This document shows, in pieces, positions 20,352-32,035 of a stretch of 64,000 bases of DNA. The notes under the pieces are model-generated. The model did no database searches. It worked only from the letters and a program-made list of their open reading frames with translations, and had not been told where the DNA came from. Location: the NCBI GenBank assembly GCA_018817385.1, contig JAHIUA010000036.1, forward strand, positions 20,980-84,979, written 5' to 3'. The stretch comes from Pseudomonadota bacterium. GTDB lineage: Bacteria > Desulfobacterota > Desulfobulbia > Desulfobulbales > Desulfocapsaceae. Made by a program: the position numbers and the translations under genes. Within the stretch, counting starts at the first letter, position 1; each line of letters opens with the position of its first letter.

Positions 20352-20800
20352 TAGCTTTGCTGCCCCGGAGTGTTATTTTTTTGGGAGCTCTCTTCCAGGC
20401 GTGGATCTTTTTCTTTCTTTTCTCCTCTCTCGGTTTCCCGGTCTTTTTCCTGGAGGGAATGGTCGTCTTTATCAGGTTCGATATCAATGATTGGTGACGT
20501 CTCTGGGGCTGACATGGAGGGCTTGGCAGGTGGGGACGAGTCCTTGTCTCGCCAAGTCTGGTTGCTGACGTCCAGGACATGGTCCTTGATGGAACGGGCG
20601 GCTTCTTCCAGTTCCGGTTTGATCTCATCTAAGGGGTTTCCTTCTGCTGTCAGGTTTTCTTTCAGCGTATTAGCTGTTTTTTTCAGCTCAAGGATTCCTT
20701 TGGCCACAGAGCGGGCAAGATCCGGCAGTTTGTCCGGACCGACCACGATCAGAGCCAGGGCCATTATCAGAATAAATTCAGGTAAACCGATACCAAACAT
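20351..20800 (-). CDS. tatB: Twin-arginine translocase TatB
   Basis: MFGIGLPEFILIMALALIVVGPDKLPDLARSVAKGILELKKT; directly upstream of tatC. Confidence 0.88.
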   Translation of the reverse strand: MFGIGLPEFILIMALALIVVGPDKLPDLARSVAKGILELKKTANTLKENLTAEGNPLDEIKPELEEAARSIKDHVLDVSNQTWRDKDSSPPAKPSMSAPETSPIIDIEPDKDDHSLQEKDRETERGEKKEKDPRLEESSQKNNTPGQQS

Positions 20801-20924
20801 GGAGATAACCTCATTTCAGGCAGAATCGTTGCCACACATCCGAATATGGTGGCAACGATCTCTGCAGCGCAAATGTACGGCATTTACCTGGGGGTGTCAA
20901 GATTGTCACACCCTTAAGAACCCA

Positions 20925-21932
20925 TCAAGGATGTCCGACGCTACTTACCTGCTGGTAAAGTTGGCGAAAGACCTCTACTGTGATCTCAGTTTGCCAGTGA
21001 CCTGTGATTCTGGCCGTCAGGTAACAGAGAAAAAACAGAGCCAGAATGAAAACAGGCAAAAGAAAGGAGGGGACCCGTCTTCTTCCGGGTATGCTCAATG
21101 TCAGGCAATCTTTAACAGGACAAACGGGAAGACAGTCCAGGCATCCGATACATTCGGCATTGCGAACTGTTTGTCTGTTCGTAATGCGAATGGAGGAGGG
21201 ACAGATTTCTTCGCATTTTTTACAGTTGATGCAAGCCTCTGGGGTACGCTTGATCTGGAAGGGGCTTGCCAGGGCAAGTAAGCCCAGAAGTCCACCGTAT
21301 GGACAGAGATAGCGACACCAGAAATTTTTAATAACAAAGGAAAGCAGGAGCAAAAAGAGCATGATGGATCCGGCCAGGAGACTTGGGTGAAGAAAAAAGT
21401 GCAGCATCTTGGCATCGGAGATCAGGTTGTAGGCAGAGTGGTGGAAGGCAGTGAGTGATTCCAGGTCCATCTGCCAGAGGATGAGATAGGCAAAAAAACC
21501 AAGGAGTATATACTTCAGGCTGAGTAACGGCAGATCTAGCCAGGGAGGCAGGGTAAGGGAGAGGTGTAATTTTTTTCCGAACCTCTCGGCCAGGTTGGAG
21601 GCAAAACCCACCGGACAGATCCAGCCACAAAAACCTTTACGGAGAAAAAAAGCGATAAGGAGCGCAGCAATAAAGATTGTCAATCCGGCAGGATGGATGG
21701 TGTCATATCCTCCGCCCAGAATGAGTCGCTTGGTGCTGACCAGAGCCCCTAACGGGAGGAATCCTTCTACGGCAGGAGGCCTGGATGTGAATGTCATGCC
21801 AGGCTCAGTCGTCCAGAGATAAAAGGTATAGAACTGCCAGCCTATATAGAGACAGAAGGCAGCAAAGAGAGACTGACAGAGTAAACGCAGTCGACTAAGA
21901 TTGTTTTGTAATAGCTGAGTGATTGAGTTCAT
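20925..21932 (-). CDS. NapH/CcoG-like membrane 4Fe-4S ferredoxin protein
   Basis: CGWICPVG, CRYLCPYGG, CINCKKCEEICP, CIGCLDCLPVCP motifs plus TM segments. Confidence 0.85.
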   Translation of the reverse strand: MNSITQLLQNNLSRLRLLCQSLFAAFCLYIGWQFYTFYLWTTEPGMTFTSRPPAVEGFLPLGALVSTKRLILGGGYDTIHPAGLTIFIAALLIAFFLRKGFCGWICPVGFASNLAERFGKKLHLSLTLPPWLDLPLLSLKYILLGFFAYLILWQMDLESLTAFHHSAYNLISDAKMLHFFLHPSLLAGSIMLFLLLLSFVIKNFWCRYLCPYGGLLGLLALASPFQIKRTPEACINCKKCEEICPSSIRITNRQTVRNAECIGCLDCLPVCPVKDCLTLSIPGRRRVPSFLLPVFILALFFLCYLTARITGHWQTEITVEVFRQLYQQVSSVGHP

Positions 21933-22233
21933 ATCAGGTCCCGGAGAGTGTGTGTTAGAGTCGGAGAGTGCTTTTTTGGCCAGAAAATTACAAGATTTTC
22001 TCTCTCAGGAGAAAGCATATTTGAAAAAGATATCAGGTTATGCAAGAATATCTTTGATTCAAGTCAAGCAGCGGAAAAAAAAGACTCTATTTCCTGTTTT
22101 GAATGGTGCTTTTGCACTATCGATTTGCAAATGATTGACTTTCATCGGTGATTTGACTATATTGACGCGGTTGTCGTGGTGACATAAGGATTGGTGCGCT
22201 GTTATAGTTATAAGCCTATTGGTAATATGATAG

Positions 22234-23565
<1,332 letters not shown>

Positions 23566-23605
23566 AAGCAACGAGCAAAATAAAATAGGTGTTAGGCTGC
23601 AGTCT

Positions 23606-23658
23606 AAAGGTCGAAGGGAAAGGAGACTCCGGTACTCTGTTTTTTTCCTTCGACCTTT
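23606..23658. terminator. Long inverted repeat / terminator-like hairpin between purA and rpoZ
   Basis: AAAGGTCGAAGG ... CCTTCGACCTTT perfect 12-bp arms with a 29-nt loop region. Confidence 0.55.
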
Positions 23659-23715
23659 GAATTTAGGTCTAGTTTCATTAGCAATTGTAACTAACTGACA
23701 AATTGAGGGGTATTA

Positions 23716-23988
23716 ATGGCAAGAATTACTGTTGAAGATTGTCTGCAAACCATTGGTGAAAGCAAACGTTTTGATCTGGTTCACCTTACCGTGGAGCGGA
23801 TTCGACAGCACAGGCATGGTGAGCCCTATCTGGTGGATGGGAAAAATAAAGAGGTAGTCATGACTCTCAGAGAAATAGCTGCTGGGAAGGTTACCTTTGA
23901 GAATCTTTGGACCCTTCCTGATGCTTTTGCTAAGAAGTCGGAAAAGAAGGAAACTGAAGGTCAGCAAGACACTGAAATAGCTGCATAG
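23716..23988 (+). CDS. rpoZ: RNA polymerase omega subunit
   Basis: MARITVEDCLQTIGESKRFDLVHLTVERIRQ...ALREIAAGKV-type C-terminal block; GAGGGG ribosome-binding site. Confidence 0.82.
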   Translation: MARITVEDCLQTIGESKRFDLVHLTVERIRQHRHGEPYLVDGKNKEVVMTLREIAAGKVTFENLWTLPDAFAKKSEKKETEGQQDTEIAA

Positions 23989-24003
23989 GTTGCAGGGTAG
24001 GAA

Positions 24004-25137
24004 ATGCAAAGAGACTATTACGAAATACTCTCTGTGAGTAGGAATGCAGATGGTAGTGAAATAAAGAAGAGTTACCGTAAGCTTGCCATGAAATATCATC
24101 CGGATCGGAATCCGGATGATAAAGAGGCTGAATCAGTCTTTAAAGAGTGTACAGAGGCTTACGAGGTTCTTGGCGATCCCAAAAAGAGACAGATTTATGA
24201 TACATACGGTCATGAAGGACTGAAAAACAGCGGCTATCAAGGTCCAGGGAATTTCGAGGACATGTTTTCCGGCCTTGGCGACCTTTTTGGCGATCTCTTT
24301 GGTGGAGGTGGAAGGGGGCGTTCTCGTCGTGGTGGTCCTCAGCCTGGCAATGATCTTCGCTATGATATGGAAATCACCTTCATGGAGGCCATGCGGGGCG
24401 TAGCCAAAGAGGTGACCATCAAACGACGTGATACTTGTTGGACATGCGAGGGCAACGGCTGTCGTCCTGGATATAAACGAGAGACCTGTCCCAGTTGTCA
24501 TGGCCGAGGTCAGGTGATTCGTTCTCAGGGTTTTTTCCAGGTCTCTTCAACCTGTCCCCAATGTCATGGTGAAGGTGAAATAGTAACAGAACCCTGCCAT
24601 GACTGCGCCGGGAGTGGCTTGGTGGAGAAGAGGAAAAAGGTCTCTCTCAAGATTCCGGCAGGTGTCGACACCGGTGCCCAGATGCGCCTGCGAGGTGAGG
24701 GGGAAGGTGGACGACGGGGCGGTCCTCCAGGAGACCTTTATGTGGTTATCCATGTTCAGGAGCATGAGTTTTTTAAGCGCGAGGGAGAGACGATTTACTG
24801 TCAGTTCCCTGTTTCCATGGTTCAGGCAGCCCTGGGTTGTAAGGTTGATGTTCCTACAATCTATGGGAAAAAAAAGTTATCTATTCCGGCAGGCAGTCAG
24901 TCTGGAGAAATATTTACCCTGAAAAAACAAGGGGTAACCAGTCTGCGTGGCGGAAATGTTGGAAACATGGTTGTGCAACTGCAGGTAAAAACCCCGACCG
25001 GCCTCTGTGATGAACAGAAAAAAGTCTTAGAAAATTTTGATGAGCTTTGCCATAAACATGGTCAGCATGAGGAGCAGGAAGGTTTTTTTTCCAGGCTCTA
25101 CCATGAAGTGATTGGAAAGAAAGGAAAAGAGAGCTAA
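24004..25137 (+). CDS. dnaJ: Chaperone DnaJ
   Basis: J domain with HPD ([11 protein letters not shown]), G/F region, four CxxCxGxG motifs. Confidence 0.95.
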   Translation: MQRDYYEILSVSRNADGSEIKKSYRKLAMKYHPDRNPDDKEAESVFKECTEAYEVLGDPKKRQIYDTYGHEGLKNSGYQGPGNFEDMFSGLGDLFGDLFGGGGRGRSRRGGPQPGNDLRYDMEITFMEAMRGVAKEVTIKRRDTCWTCEGNGCRPGYKRETCPSCHGRGQVIRSQGFFQVSSTCPQCHGEGEIVTEPCHDCAGSGLVEKRKKVSLKIPAGVDTGAQMRLRGEGEGGRRGGPPGDLYVVIHVQEHEFFKREGETIYCQFPVSMVQAALGCKVDVPTIYGKKKLSIPAGSQSGEIFTLKKQGVTSLRGGNVGNMVVQLQVKTPTGLCDEQKKVLENFDELCHKHGQHEEQEGFFSRLYHEVIGKKGKES

Positions 25138-25177
25138 GAAGGTTCTTCACGGCCTCAATGTTTCTCTATATGAAACT

Positions 25178-25675
25178 ATGACTGAAAAACAAAATAGCAA
25201 AGGATTTACCCATTTTGATGCTGACGGCAATGCCATAATGGTCGATGTCAGTAAGAAAAATGAGACGGAGCGTGTAGCAACGGCCAGTGGTCGTATCACT
25301 CTGTCTGAAGAGGCCTATGACCTGGTGAAAAGTGGCTCTATGGCCAAGGGGGATGTCTTGGGAGTTGCGCGAGTGGCTGGTATTATGGCCGCCAAAAAGG
25401 TCGACAATCTCATTCCCCTGTGCCATCCTCTCCTCATCAGCAAGATTAGTGTTGATTTTGTCTATTGCGATGAGCAAAATCAGATTGAGATCCTTGCTAC
25501 GGTTGGTATAACTGGTAAGACAGGGGTGGAGATGGAAGCCTTGACAGCTGTCTCAGTTGCGGCATTGACCATTTATGATATGTGTAAGGCCGTTGATAAG
25601 GCTATGGTTATAAGTGATATTTGTTTGCAGAAAAAGACTGGAGGAAAAAGCGGAACCTTTATTCGACCTGAATAA
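25178..25675 (+). CDS. moaC: Cyclic pyranopterin monophosphate synthase MoaC
   Basis: [67 protein letters not shown]; start moved to 25178. Confidence 0.94.
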   Translation: MTEKQNSKGFTHFDADGNAIMVDVSKKNETERVATASGRITLSEEAYDLVKSGSMAKGDVLGVARVAGIMAAKKVDNLIPLCHPLLISKISVDFVYCDEQNQIEILATVGITGKTGVEMEALTAVSVAALTIYDMCKAVDKAMVISDICLQKKTGGKSGTFIRPE

Positions 25676-25718
25676 TAACCGTCAATCTATAGAGTAATCT
25701 ACTTAAGTCAAGAGGATT

Positions 25719-26084
25719 TTGATGGAGCAGAACGTACTGGATAACTTTAAGAAGCAGCTTGAGCAAAAACGGGAAGATATCCTGAAAGGTGCAGATAGGA
25801 CACTCTCTGAATTGACAGATCAGCATGGGAATATTCCTGACCCCAATGATCGTGCCACTGCAGAATCTGATCGTAATTTTGAGTTGCGTATTCGCAATCG
25901 TGAGAGGAAATTATTCGCTAAGATTGAAGCTGCCCTGCAAAGGATAGAAGATGGAGAGTATGGCGAATGTACAAGTTGCGGAGAGCTTATTGGCCTAAAA
26001 CGGCTTGAGGCCAGGCCGGTCACGACCCTTTGTATCGAGTGTAAAACGCTCCAGGAATCAAAGGAAAAATCTATTGGGAAGTGA
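25719..26084 (+). CDS. dksA: DksA/TraR-family zinc-finger protein
   Basis: ALQRIEDGEYGECTSCGELIGLKRLEARPVTTLCIECK. Confidence 0.88.
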   Translation: MMEQNVLDNFKKQLEQKREDILKGADRTLSELTDQHGNIPDPNDRATAESDRNFELRIRNRERKLFAKIEAALQRIEDGEYGECTSCGELIGLKRLEARPVTTLCIECKTLQESKEKSIGK

Positions 26085-26089
26085 GGCAA

Positions 26090-27097
26090 ATGCCTGAATT
26101 AAGAAAAGATCCTGTCCTTGGTCGTTGGATTATTATTTCCAGGGAGCGGGGAAAACGACCCTCTGATTTTGTTATTGCCGAGGCACCTACTATCGGAGGC
26201 TTCTGCCCCCTTTGTCCCGGCAATGAAAACACCACGCCTCATGAGGTTCTTGCCTATGGAAGGGAGGGCGGTGTCCCTAATTCACCTGGCTGGAAGGTTC
26301 GCGTGGTTCCCAACAAGTATCCGGCTCTGGTCATTGAAGGTGATCTCAACCGTGAGGCGGAGGGGTTGTATGACAAAATGAACGGTATTGGTGCCCATGA
26401 GGTCATTATCGAAAGTCCACGACACGATGACACCTTCGCCGATTTACCGCCTGAACACATGGTCCTGATATTTCTGGCATTCCAAAATCGCATTTGTGAT
26501 CTGGAACATGATGACCGGTTTCGTTACGTCCTCGTGTTTAAAAATTTCGGAAAGGCCGCCGGTGCATCCTTAGAGCATTCACATTCCCAGCTGGTGGCTT
26601 TGCCCGTCCTGCCTCGAAAAATTTATTCGGAGCTCGCCGGCTCCTCTACTTATTTTAATTATAAGGAACGTTGTGTTTACTGCGATATTATTCATCAGGA
26701 GTTGAAGCAGGATGTTCGGGTGGTGTGTAAGAATGATTATTTTATCACTATTACCCCCTTTGCTCCCCGAACTCCTTTTGAGATGTGGATTCTTCCTATC
26801 AAGCACTCATCAGCTTACCACGAGCAGAGTTATGAGCAAATGATTGCCCTGGCTGAGATCTTTTCAGAGAGTCTCTGTCGTCTCGATGCCTGCATCCCCA
26901 ATGTCCCTTATAATTTTGTTTTGCATACCCAGCCCCTGCGTTCCAAATCCTTGGAACACTTTCACTGGCATTTCGAAATTGTACCGAAACTCACTTCCAT
27001 TGCAGGGTTTGAATGGGGATCAGGTTTTTATATTAATCCCATGCCTCCAGAAGAAGCGGCTACCTATCTGCGTGATTCTCTGGAACGAATATCATAG
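26090..27097 (+). CDS. galT: Galactose-1-phosphate uridylyltransferase
   Basis: LRKDPVLGRWIIISRERGKRP, CPLCPGNE, SLEHSHSQLVALP, FHWHFEIVP. Confidence 0.9.
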   Translation: MPELRKDPVLGRWIIISRERGKRPSDFVIAEAPTIGGFCPLCPGNENTTPHEVLAYGREGGVPNSPGWKVRVVPNKYPALVIEGDLNREAEGLYDKMNGIGAHEVIIESPRHDDTFADLPPEHMVLIFLAFQNRICDLEHDDRFRYVLVFKNFGKAAGASLEHSHSQLVALPVLPRKIYSELAGSSTYFNYKERCVYCDIIHQELKQDVRVVCKNDYFITITPFAPRTPFEMWILPIKHSSAYHEQSYEQMIALAEIFSESLCRLDACIPNVPYNFVLHTQPLRSKSLEHFHWHFEIVPKLTSIAGFEWGSGFYINPMPPEEAATYLRDSLERIS

Positions 27098-27105
27098 AGG
27101 GCCCT

Positions 27106-27456
27106 ATGAAGAAAATTTTACTTGTTGACGATGAAGAAGGTATCCAGATGCTCTATCGAGAGGAGCTGGAAGAAGAGGGATATGAGGTGATTTCTGCCTA
27201 CACCGGTGAGGAGGGCCTTGAAAAATTCAAGGCTGAGTCCCCGGATCTCGTTATTCTTGATATTCAAATGCCCGGGATCAACGGAATAGAAACCCTGCGG
27301 CAGATGAAGATGGAAAACCCGAAGCTTCCTGTCATACTCAGTTCTGCCTATAATGAGTATAAGCAGGATCTCGGCGCCTGGGCTTCTGATGAGTATGTGG
27401 TCAAATCATCCAACATCAATGAGTTGAAACAAGCTGTTCGCAAACATCTGGCATAG
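27106..27456 (+). CDS. Single-domain response regulator receiver
   Basis: KKILLVDDEEGIQML...DLVILDIQMPGINGIETL... Confidence 0.9.
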   Translation: MKKILLVDDEEGIQMLYREELEEEGYEVISAYTGEEGLEKFKAESPDLVILDIQMPGINGIETLRQMKMENPKLPVILSSAYNEYKQDLGAWASDEYVVKSSNINELKQAVRKHLA

Positions 27457-27641
27457 TCATCTGACATTGTCCAGACTTTTGTGATCCGTTTCCAGGTCAA
27501 CGTCCAGCGCTTTTCTGAAAAGGCTGAATTGAAGATGTTGATGCAGGGTTTCTCTGCTCTGGCTACCTTGTTGATTATTCTGGACAAAGGATGCATTTTG
27601 CCTAGCACTCACTCATTCTCCACATTCTCCCTATTCTCACT

Positions 27642-28370
27642 ATGAAAGACATCCAGAACCAGGAGGACCACCGGCGTATTAATATCAAGAAGGTGGGGGT
27701 CAAGACCATTTCCTATCCTATCACTGTCCTTGATAAGGCCCGCTCGAAGCAGCACACCATAGCGACTGTTAATATGTATGTAAATCTGCCTCATCATTTC
27801 AAGGGCACCCATATGAGCCGGTTTGTTGAGATTCTTAACCGTTTTCATGGAGCCATTGATATCAGCAACTTCCATTATATATTGGAGGAGATGAAGGATA
27901 AACTTGAGGCAGAGGCGGCCCATATCGAGATGTCTTTTGCCTATTTTCTCCCTGCCAAGGAAGGTCTTGAAACTCTGAAGAGCAGTCGTTATGAATGCAG
28001 TATGCATGGTTCTTTGGAAGAAGCTAATGAGCTTGAAGTTCAGGTTATTGTTCCTGTCTCTCTTCCTCTTGCGGAAAAGAGAGGACAGGGGCTGCCTCGT
28101 TCTCTCGGAGATTGGGGGCGAGCTCTGGTATCTGTTAAGTTTAGAAACTTTCTCTGGATTGAGGACCTGATTTTTCTCATTAAAGACGCCATTGACTGGG
28201 AACAGCACAACGTACCCAGCCATGGAGAGAATAGCCTTTCTGTGGAATCCCTCATTCGTAGAATTGCCAAGAGCCTGAAGGAAGAGGAGACCATCAAGTG
28301 GTTTTCTGTGAAAGTTGAAAATCTTGCTGAGGGATATTCAACCTTTGCCATTATGGAGTCTGGCTCATAA
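27642..28370 (+). CDS. folE2: GTP cyclohydrolase FolE2 (type IB)
   Basis: KVGVKTISYPI...GTHMSRFVEIL...YECSMHGSL...VSVKFRNFLWIEDLI; FolE2-like length. Confidence 0.85.
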   Translation: MKDIQNQEDHRRINIKKVGVKTISYPITVLDKARSKQHTIATVNMYVNLPHHFKGTHMSRFVEILNRFHGAIDISNFHYILEEMKDKLEAEAAHIEMSFAYFLPAKEGLETLKSSRYECSMHGSLEEANELEVQVIVPVSLPLAEKRGQGLPRSLGDWGRALVSVKFRNFLWIEDLIFLIKDAIDWEQHNVPSHGENSLSVESLIRRIAKSLKEEETIKWFSVKVENLAEGYSTFAIMESGS

Positions 28371-28469
28371 GAGAAAGAATACAGGATTGAATAGAGGGTA
28401 CCTCAACTAATATCGCCGCCAAGTTTAGCCTGGCTACACTTTTCTTTATAACATCTAATTGATACCATT

Positions 28470-30545
28470 ATGTCTGAACTACTTTTTGAGATTGGAACTG
28501 AAGAACTTCCTGCAGGGTTTCAGAAACCGGCACTTGACCAACTAAAGTCGAACTTTATCAGTCGTGCAAAAGAGCTTGATCTGAGCCATGGTTCTGTTGT
28601 GACCATTGGGACTCCCCGTCGCCTGGCCCTGTTGGTTGAAGAGCTAGCTGACAGGCAACCGGATTCTCGTGAAGAGGTCATGGGGCCATCAAAAAAGGCC
28701 GGATTTGATAAAGAGGGAAAGCCAACCAAGGCTGCCATGGGTTTTGCCCGTTCCAAAGGGGCGGAAGTTTCTCAACTGCAGATCGTAAATACAGAAAAAG
28801 GGGAATACCTGATGCTCGTTCAAGAGCGTAAGGGGGTGGCCACGGCAGAACTGTTGCCTGGACTTCTGACAGACTTGATGCAAGGTTTCTCTTTTGCCAA
28901 GTCCATGCATTGGGGCGCCCAAACCTATACCTTTGCCCGGCCTATCCAGTGGATTGTCGCCCTCTATGAGAGAGAGGTTATACCGTTTGTCTATCAAGGG
29001 ATGAGTGCAGGCAGGGTCACCAGAGGTCACCGTTTTATGGCAAATGGCGCCCTTGAGATAAAAGGAATCGCAGAGTATCGCCAATGTCTTCAGGATGCGC
29101 ATGTTTTGGTAGATCCTGAAGAGCGTCGGAGAGCCGTATTGGTAGAGATAGAAAAGGCTGCGGCGGCTCGTCTGGACCCGGCCCATGCACATGTCGCTGT
29201 TGATGAAGACCTTGTCGAGACGGTATGTAACCTGGTGGAGCAACCCTTTGGAGTCTGTGGCAGTTTCGATGAGCGCTTTCTCCAGCTTCCCGATGAGGCC
29301 CTCATCACCTCTATGCGTGAGCATCAAAAATATTTTCCTGTTGTGGATAATGATGAGAAACTGCTCCCCTACTTTGTGGCTGTCAATAATACCAAAGTGA
29401 AGGATCTGGCCCTGACTCGAACCGGCCATGAACGAGTTCTGAGAGCACGGCTGGAAGATGCCTATTTCTTTTTTGGTGCAGATAAAAAGACCAAACTTGA
29501 TGATCGATATGAGGCTCTTACCGGTATCATTTTTCAGGCAAAACTGGGGACTATGCTTGAAAAAAGCGAGCGTATTATTAAGTTGGCCAGGCTGCTCGCA
29601 GAGAAATTTATCCCTGAAGCCGTTGCTGAGGCCTGCCGGGCGGCACGTTTGTGTAAAACAGACCTGTTAACCGATATGGTAGGCGAATTTCCTTCTCTGC
29701 AAGGGAATATGGGCTGTGCCTATGCCCTCCATGACGGAGAATCTTCGGCCGTGGCCCAGGCCATCCATGAACATTATCTCCCTAAAAGGGCGGGAGCGGA
29801 ACTCCCCTCTTCTGCCCTGGGCGCAGTTGTTGGCCTCGCCGATCGAGTCGATACGCTGTGCGGTTGTTTCGGCATCGGACAAGTCCCTACTGGTACAACT
29901 GATCCTTTTGGCCTGCGCAGGATAGCCCTGGCCATCCTCCATATCCTCGAACATTTTGACTGGAGTCTTTCTCTGCGCGAGGTGGTGCATAAATCGCTCT
30001 CCCTTTACGGTGATAAGGTCAATGGCAGCAGTGATACTGTGGAACAGGTGCTTGCCTTCATTCGTGGTCGTTTTGTCAATGATCAGCTTGCTGCAGGAGT
30101 GGATGGAGAAGCCGTGGAGGCTGTGACTTCGGTTCATTTTGATGATGTGAACGATTCACTGCAGAAAATACAGTCTCTGGTCGAGATCCGCGGTGAGGAG
30201 GCTTTTTCTCTGCTGGCTGCCTCTTTTAAACGTATTCGCAATATCATCAAAGAGAATACCGAGACAGCGGTGGATGATTTGCTCCTCAAGGAACCTGCAG
30301 AAAAAGAGCTGGCAGCTGTCTGTAAGGATGTCTCTGCTGCGGTTCTTCCTCTCCTTGAGAAACGCGATTACAGTGGAGCACTTTCAGCCATGTTGGCTCT
30401 CAAGGGTCCGGTGGATGCCTTTTTTAATGAGGTAATGGTTATGGACGAGGACCCTGCAGTACGGGCCAATCGACTGAATCTTCTCACCGCAATTTCAACC
30501 CTTTTTCTCAGGGTAGGGGATATTTCAAAGATGCAGAGGAGTTGA
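28470..30545 (+). CDS. glyS: Glycyl-tRNA synthetase beta subunit
   Basis: LLFEIGTEELPAGFQKPALDQL; MREHQKYFPV; FGLRRIALAIL. Confidence 0.95.
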   Translation: MSELLFEIGTEELPAGFQKPALDQLKSNFISRAKELDLSHGSVVTIGTPRRLALLVEELADRQPDSREEVMGPSKKAGFDKEGKPTKAAMGFARSKGAEVSQLQIVNTEKGEYLMLVQERKGVATAELLPGLLTDLMQGFSFAKSMHWGAQTYTFARPIQWIVALYEREVIPFVYQGMSAGRVTRGHRFMANGALEIKGIAEYRQCLQDAHVLVDPEERRRAVLVEIEKAAAARLDPAHAHVAVDEDLVETVCNLVEQPFGVCGSFDERFLQLPDEALITSMREHQKYFPVVDNDEKLLPYFVAVNNTKVKDLALTRTGHERVLRARLEDAYFFFGADKKTKLDDRYEALTGIIFQAKLGTMLEKSERIIKLARLLAEKFIPEAVAEACRAARLCKTDLLTDMVGEFPSLQGNMGCAYALHDGESSAVAQAIHEHYLPKRAGAELPSSALGAVVGLADRVDTLCGCFGIGQVPTGTTDPFGLRRIALAILHILEHFDWSLSLREVVHKSLSLYGDKVNGSSDTVEQVLAFIRGRFVNDQLAAGVDGEAVEAVTSVHFDDVNDSLQKIQSLVEIRGEEAFSLLAASFKRIRNIIKENTETAVDDLLLKEPAEKELAAVCKDVSAAVLPLLEKRDYSGALSAMLALKGPVDAFFNEVMVMDEDPAVRANRLNLLTAISTLFLRVGDISKMQRS

Positions 30546-30561
30546 GAGGGAGAATATTGTG

Positions 30562-31242
30562 ATGGATTTATTACTCCTTGATGCCGAGCAACGGGTACTT
30601 GGGGCCTTGTTGGAAAAAGAGCTGACGACTCCCGAATATTACCCTCTTTCTCTCAACAGTCTGGTAAGTGCCTGTAACCAGAAATCGAGTCGTGATCCAG
30701 TGGTGGAATATGATGACACTACTGTTCTGAGAGTTCTTACTGAATTGAAGGGCCGCTCCTTTGTCCGCTCCACCCATTTGGGAAGGGTGGTCAAATATGA
30801 GCAGTGTTTTACAGATCGTTTTAATCTCTTACGGGCGGAATCCGCATTGCTTGCCGTTCTCCTCCTCCGAGGTCCGCAGACTCCGGGAGAATTGCGGAGC
30901 CGGACCAGCCGCATGGCTTCTTTTGACAGTACAGAAATTCTCCAGGAGCGCCTGGAAGTTCTGGTTGATGCCGGATTGATTCAACGATTATCCCGGCAAC
31001 CAGGACAGAAAGAGAGTCGTTATTGTCATCTCCTTGGTGGTGAGCCAGAAACGAGTTCTTCCTTGCCGGAAGGTCCGGGAGCAACTGTGGTGTTGCGACG
31101 TTCATCTCCGAGGTCGTCGCCCACAGAAGCAGAGACATTAGAGGGGAGAGTCAAAATACTGGAAGACACGGTCCAGAGCCTGGAAGATGCAATGAAGCAG
31201 CTGCAGAGTGATCTGCTTCGTTTTCGGGAAGAATTTGACTAA
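30562..31242 (+). CDS. DUF480/YceH-family protein
   Basis: LDAEQRVLGALLEKELTTPEYYPLSLNSLVSACNQKSSRDPV. Confidence 0.88.
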   Translation: MDLLLLDAEQRVLGALLEKELTTPEYYPLSLNSLVSACNQKSSRDPVVEYDDTTVLRVLTELKGRSFVRSTHLGRVVKYEQCFTDRFNLLRAESALLAVLLLRGPQTPGELRSRTSRMASFDSTEILQERLEVLVDAGLIQRLSRQPGQKESRYCHLLGGEPETSSSLPEGPGATVVLRRSSPRSSPTEAETLEGRVKILEDTVQSLEDAMKQLQSDLLRFREEFD

Positions 31243-31432
31243 TATTTCTCTACCTGTTCAGGTCATGGTCAAATTTATGGCAAACAACCGCTCTGTAACT
31301 GATTACCAGTCTATTATAATTCGTTCAGTCCGGACTTCGAAGCATACGAATGCTATTTCGAGAAGACCTGAATGGACGAAGAGGCAGTGCTGCTGAACAG
31401 GTTTCATTTTTTTAAGCTGGCGCTATAAAAAG

Positions 31433-31475
31433 AAAAAGGGCTCGTCTTTACCATGTAAAGACGAGCCCTTTTTTG
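31433..31475. terminator. Bidirectional Rho-independent terminator
   Basis: AAAAAGGGCTCGTCTTTAC catg GTAAAGACGAGCCCTTTTTT-type near-perfect stem between convergent genes. Confidence 0.93.
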
Positions 31476-31516
31476 CTCATGTGACGCTAGACTAGATGTA
31501 ACGCCTTTACCCTAGA

Positions 31517-31930
31517 CTATTCACTCTTTTTGGGATGACATGCTTCACATTTCTTTTTATCTACTTCTGGTGCATTCTCTTTGTGACATCCCTTGCAGTT
31601 CGCGTGGCCTGCGTCTTTGAAGGTTTTCAGTTTGTCTGGCATACCAGCAGCTTTGTTGTGGCAGGACTCACATTTCTCAATCTTCATGTCATCGGTGTAG
31701 GCAACTTGTTTGCCCTCGGCATCTTGTCCATGATGGCAGTCAGCGCAGGTCAGGGTTTCCTGATGCTTGGCATGCGGAAAGACGGCAGGCTTTGCCTTTT
31801 TGGCCGGATCAATGGTGGATTCAAGGATTAAGTCTGCACCACCCTTGTCTACTTCAGCAATGGCAGCTCCGGTAAAACAGAGTCCAAATACCATGGCAGT
31901 TGCTACAGCGAACGTTGAAATCTTCCTCAT
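31517..31930 (-). CDS. Tetraheme cytochrome c3
   Basis: Signal peptide plus four CxxCH (CADCH, CESCH, CKGCH, CEACH). Confidence 0.92.
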   Translation of the reverse strand: MRKISTFAVATAMVFGLCFTGAAIAEVDKGGADLILESTIDPAKKAKPAVFPHAKHQETLTCADCHHGQDAEGKQVAYTDDMKIEKCESCHNKAAGMPDKLKTFKDAGHANCKGCHKENAPEVDKKKCEACHPKKSE

Positions 31931-32035
31931 TTTTTTCTCCTCCTTTTGTTGATTAACAAACAGCTTGAGCTGAATGACTATTCACTCAAATTTGTTTCTA
32001 TACCTTTTTTGCGCAGGTTTGTCAAGAAACCAACA

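Noticed and set aside
20370-21281. 303-aa plus-strand ORF across tatB and the ferredoxin gene
   Set aside because: Antisense to clear TatB and 4Fe-4S protein sequence; Ser/Arg-rich shadow ORF.
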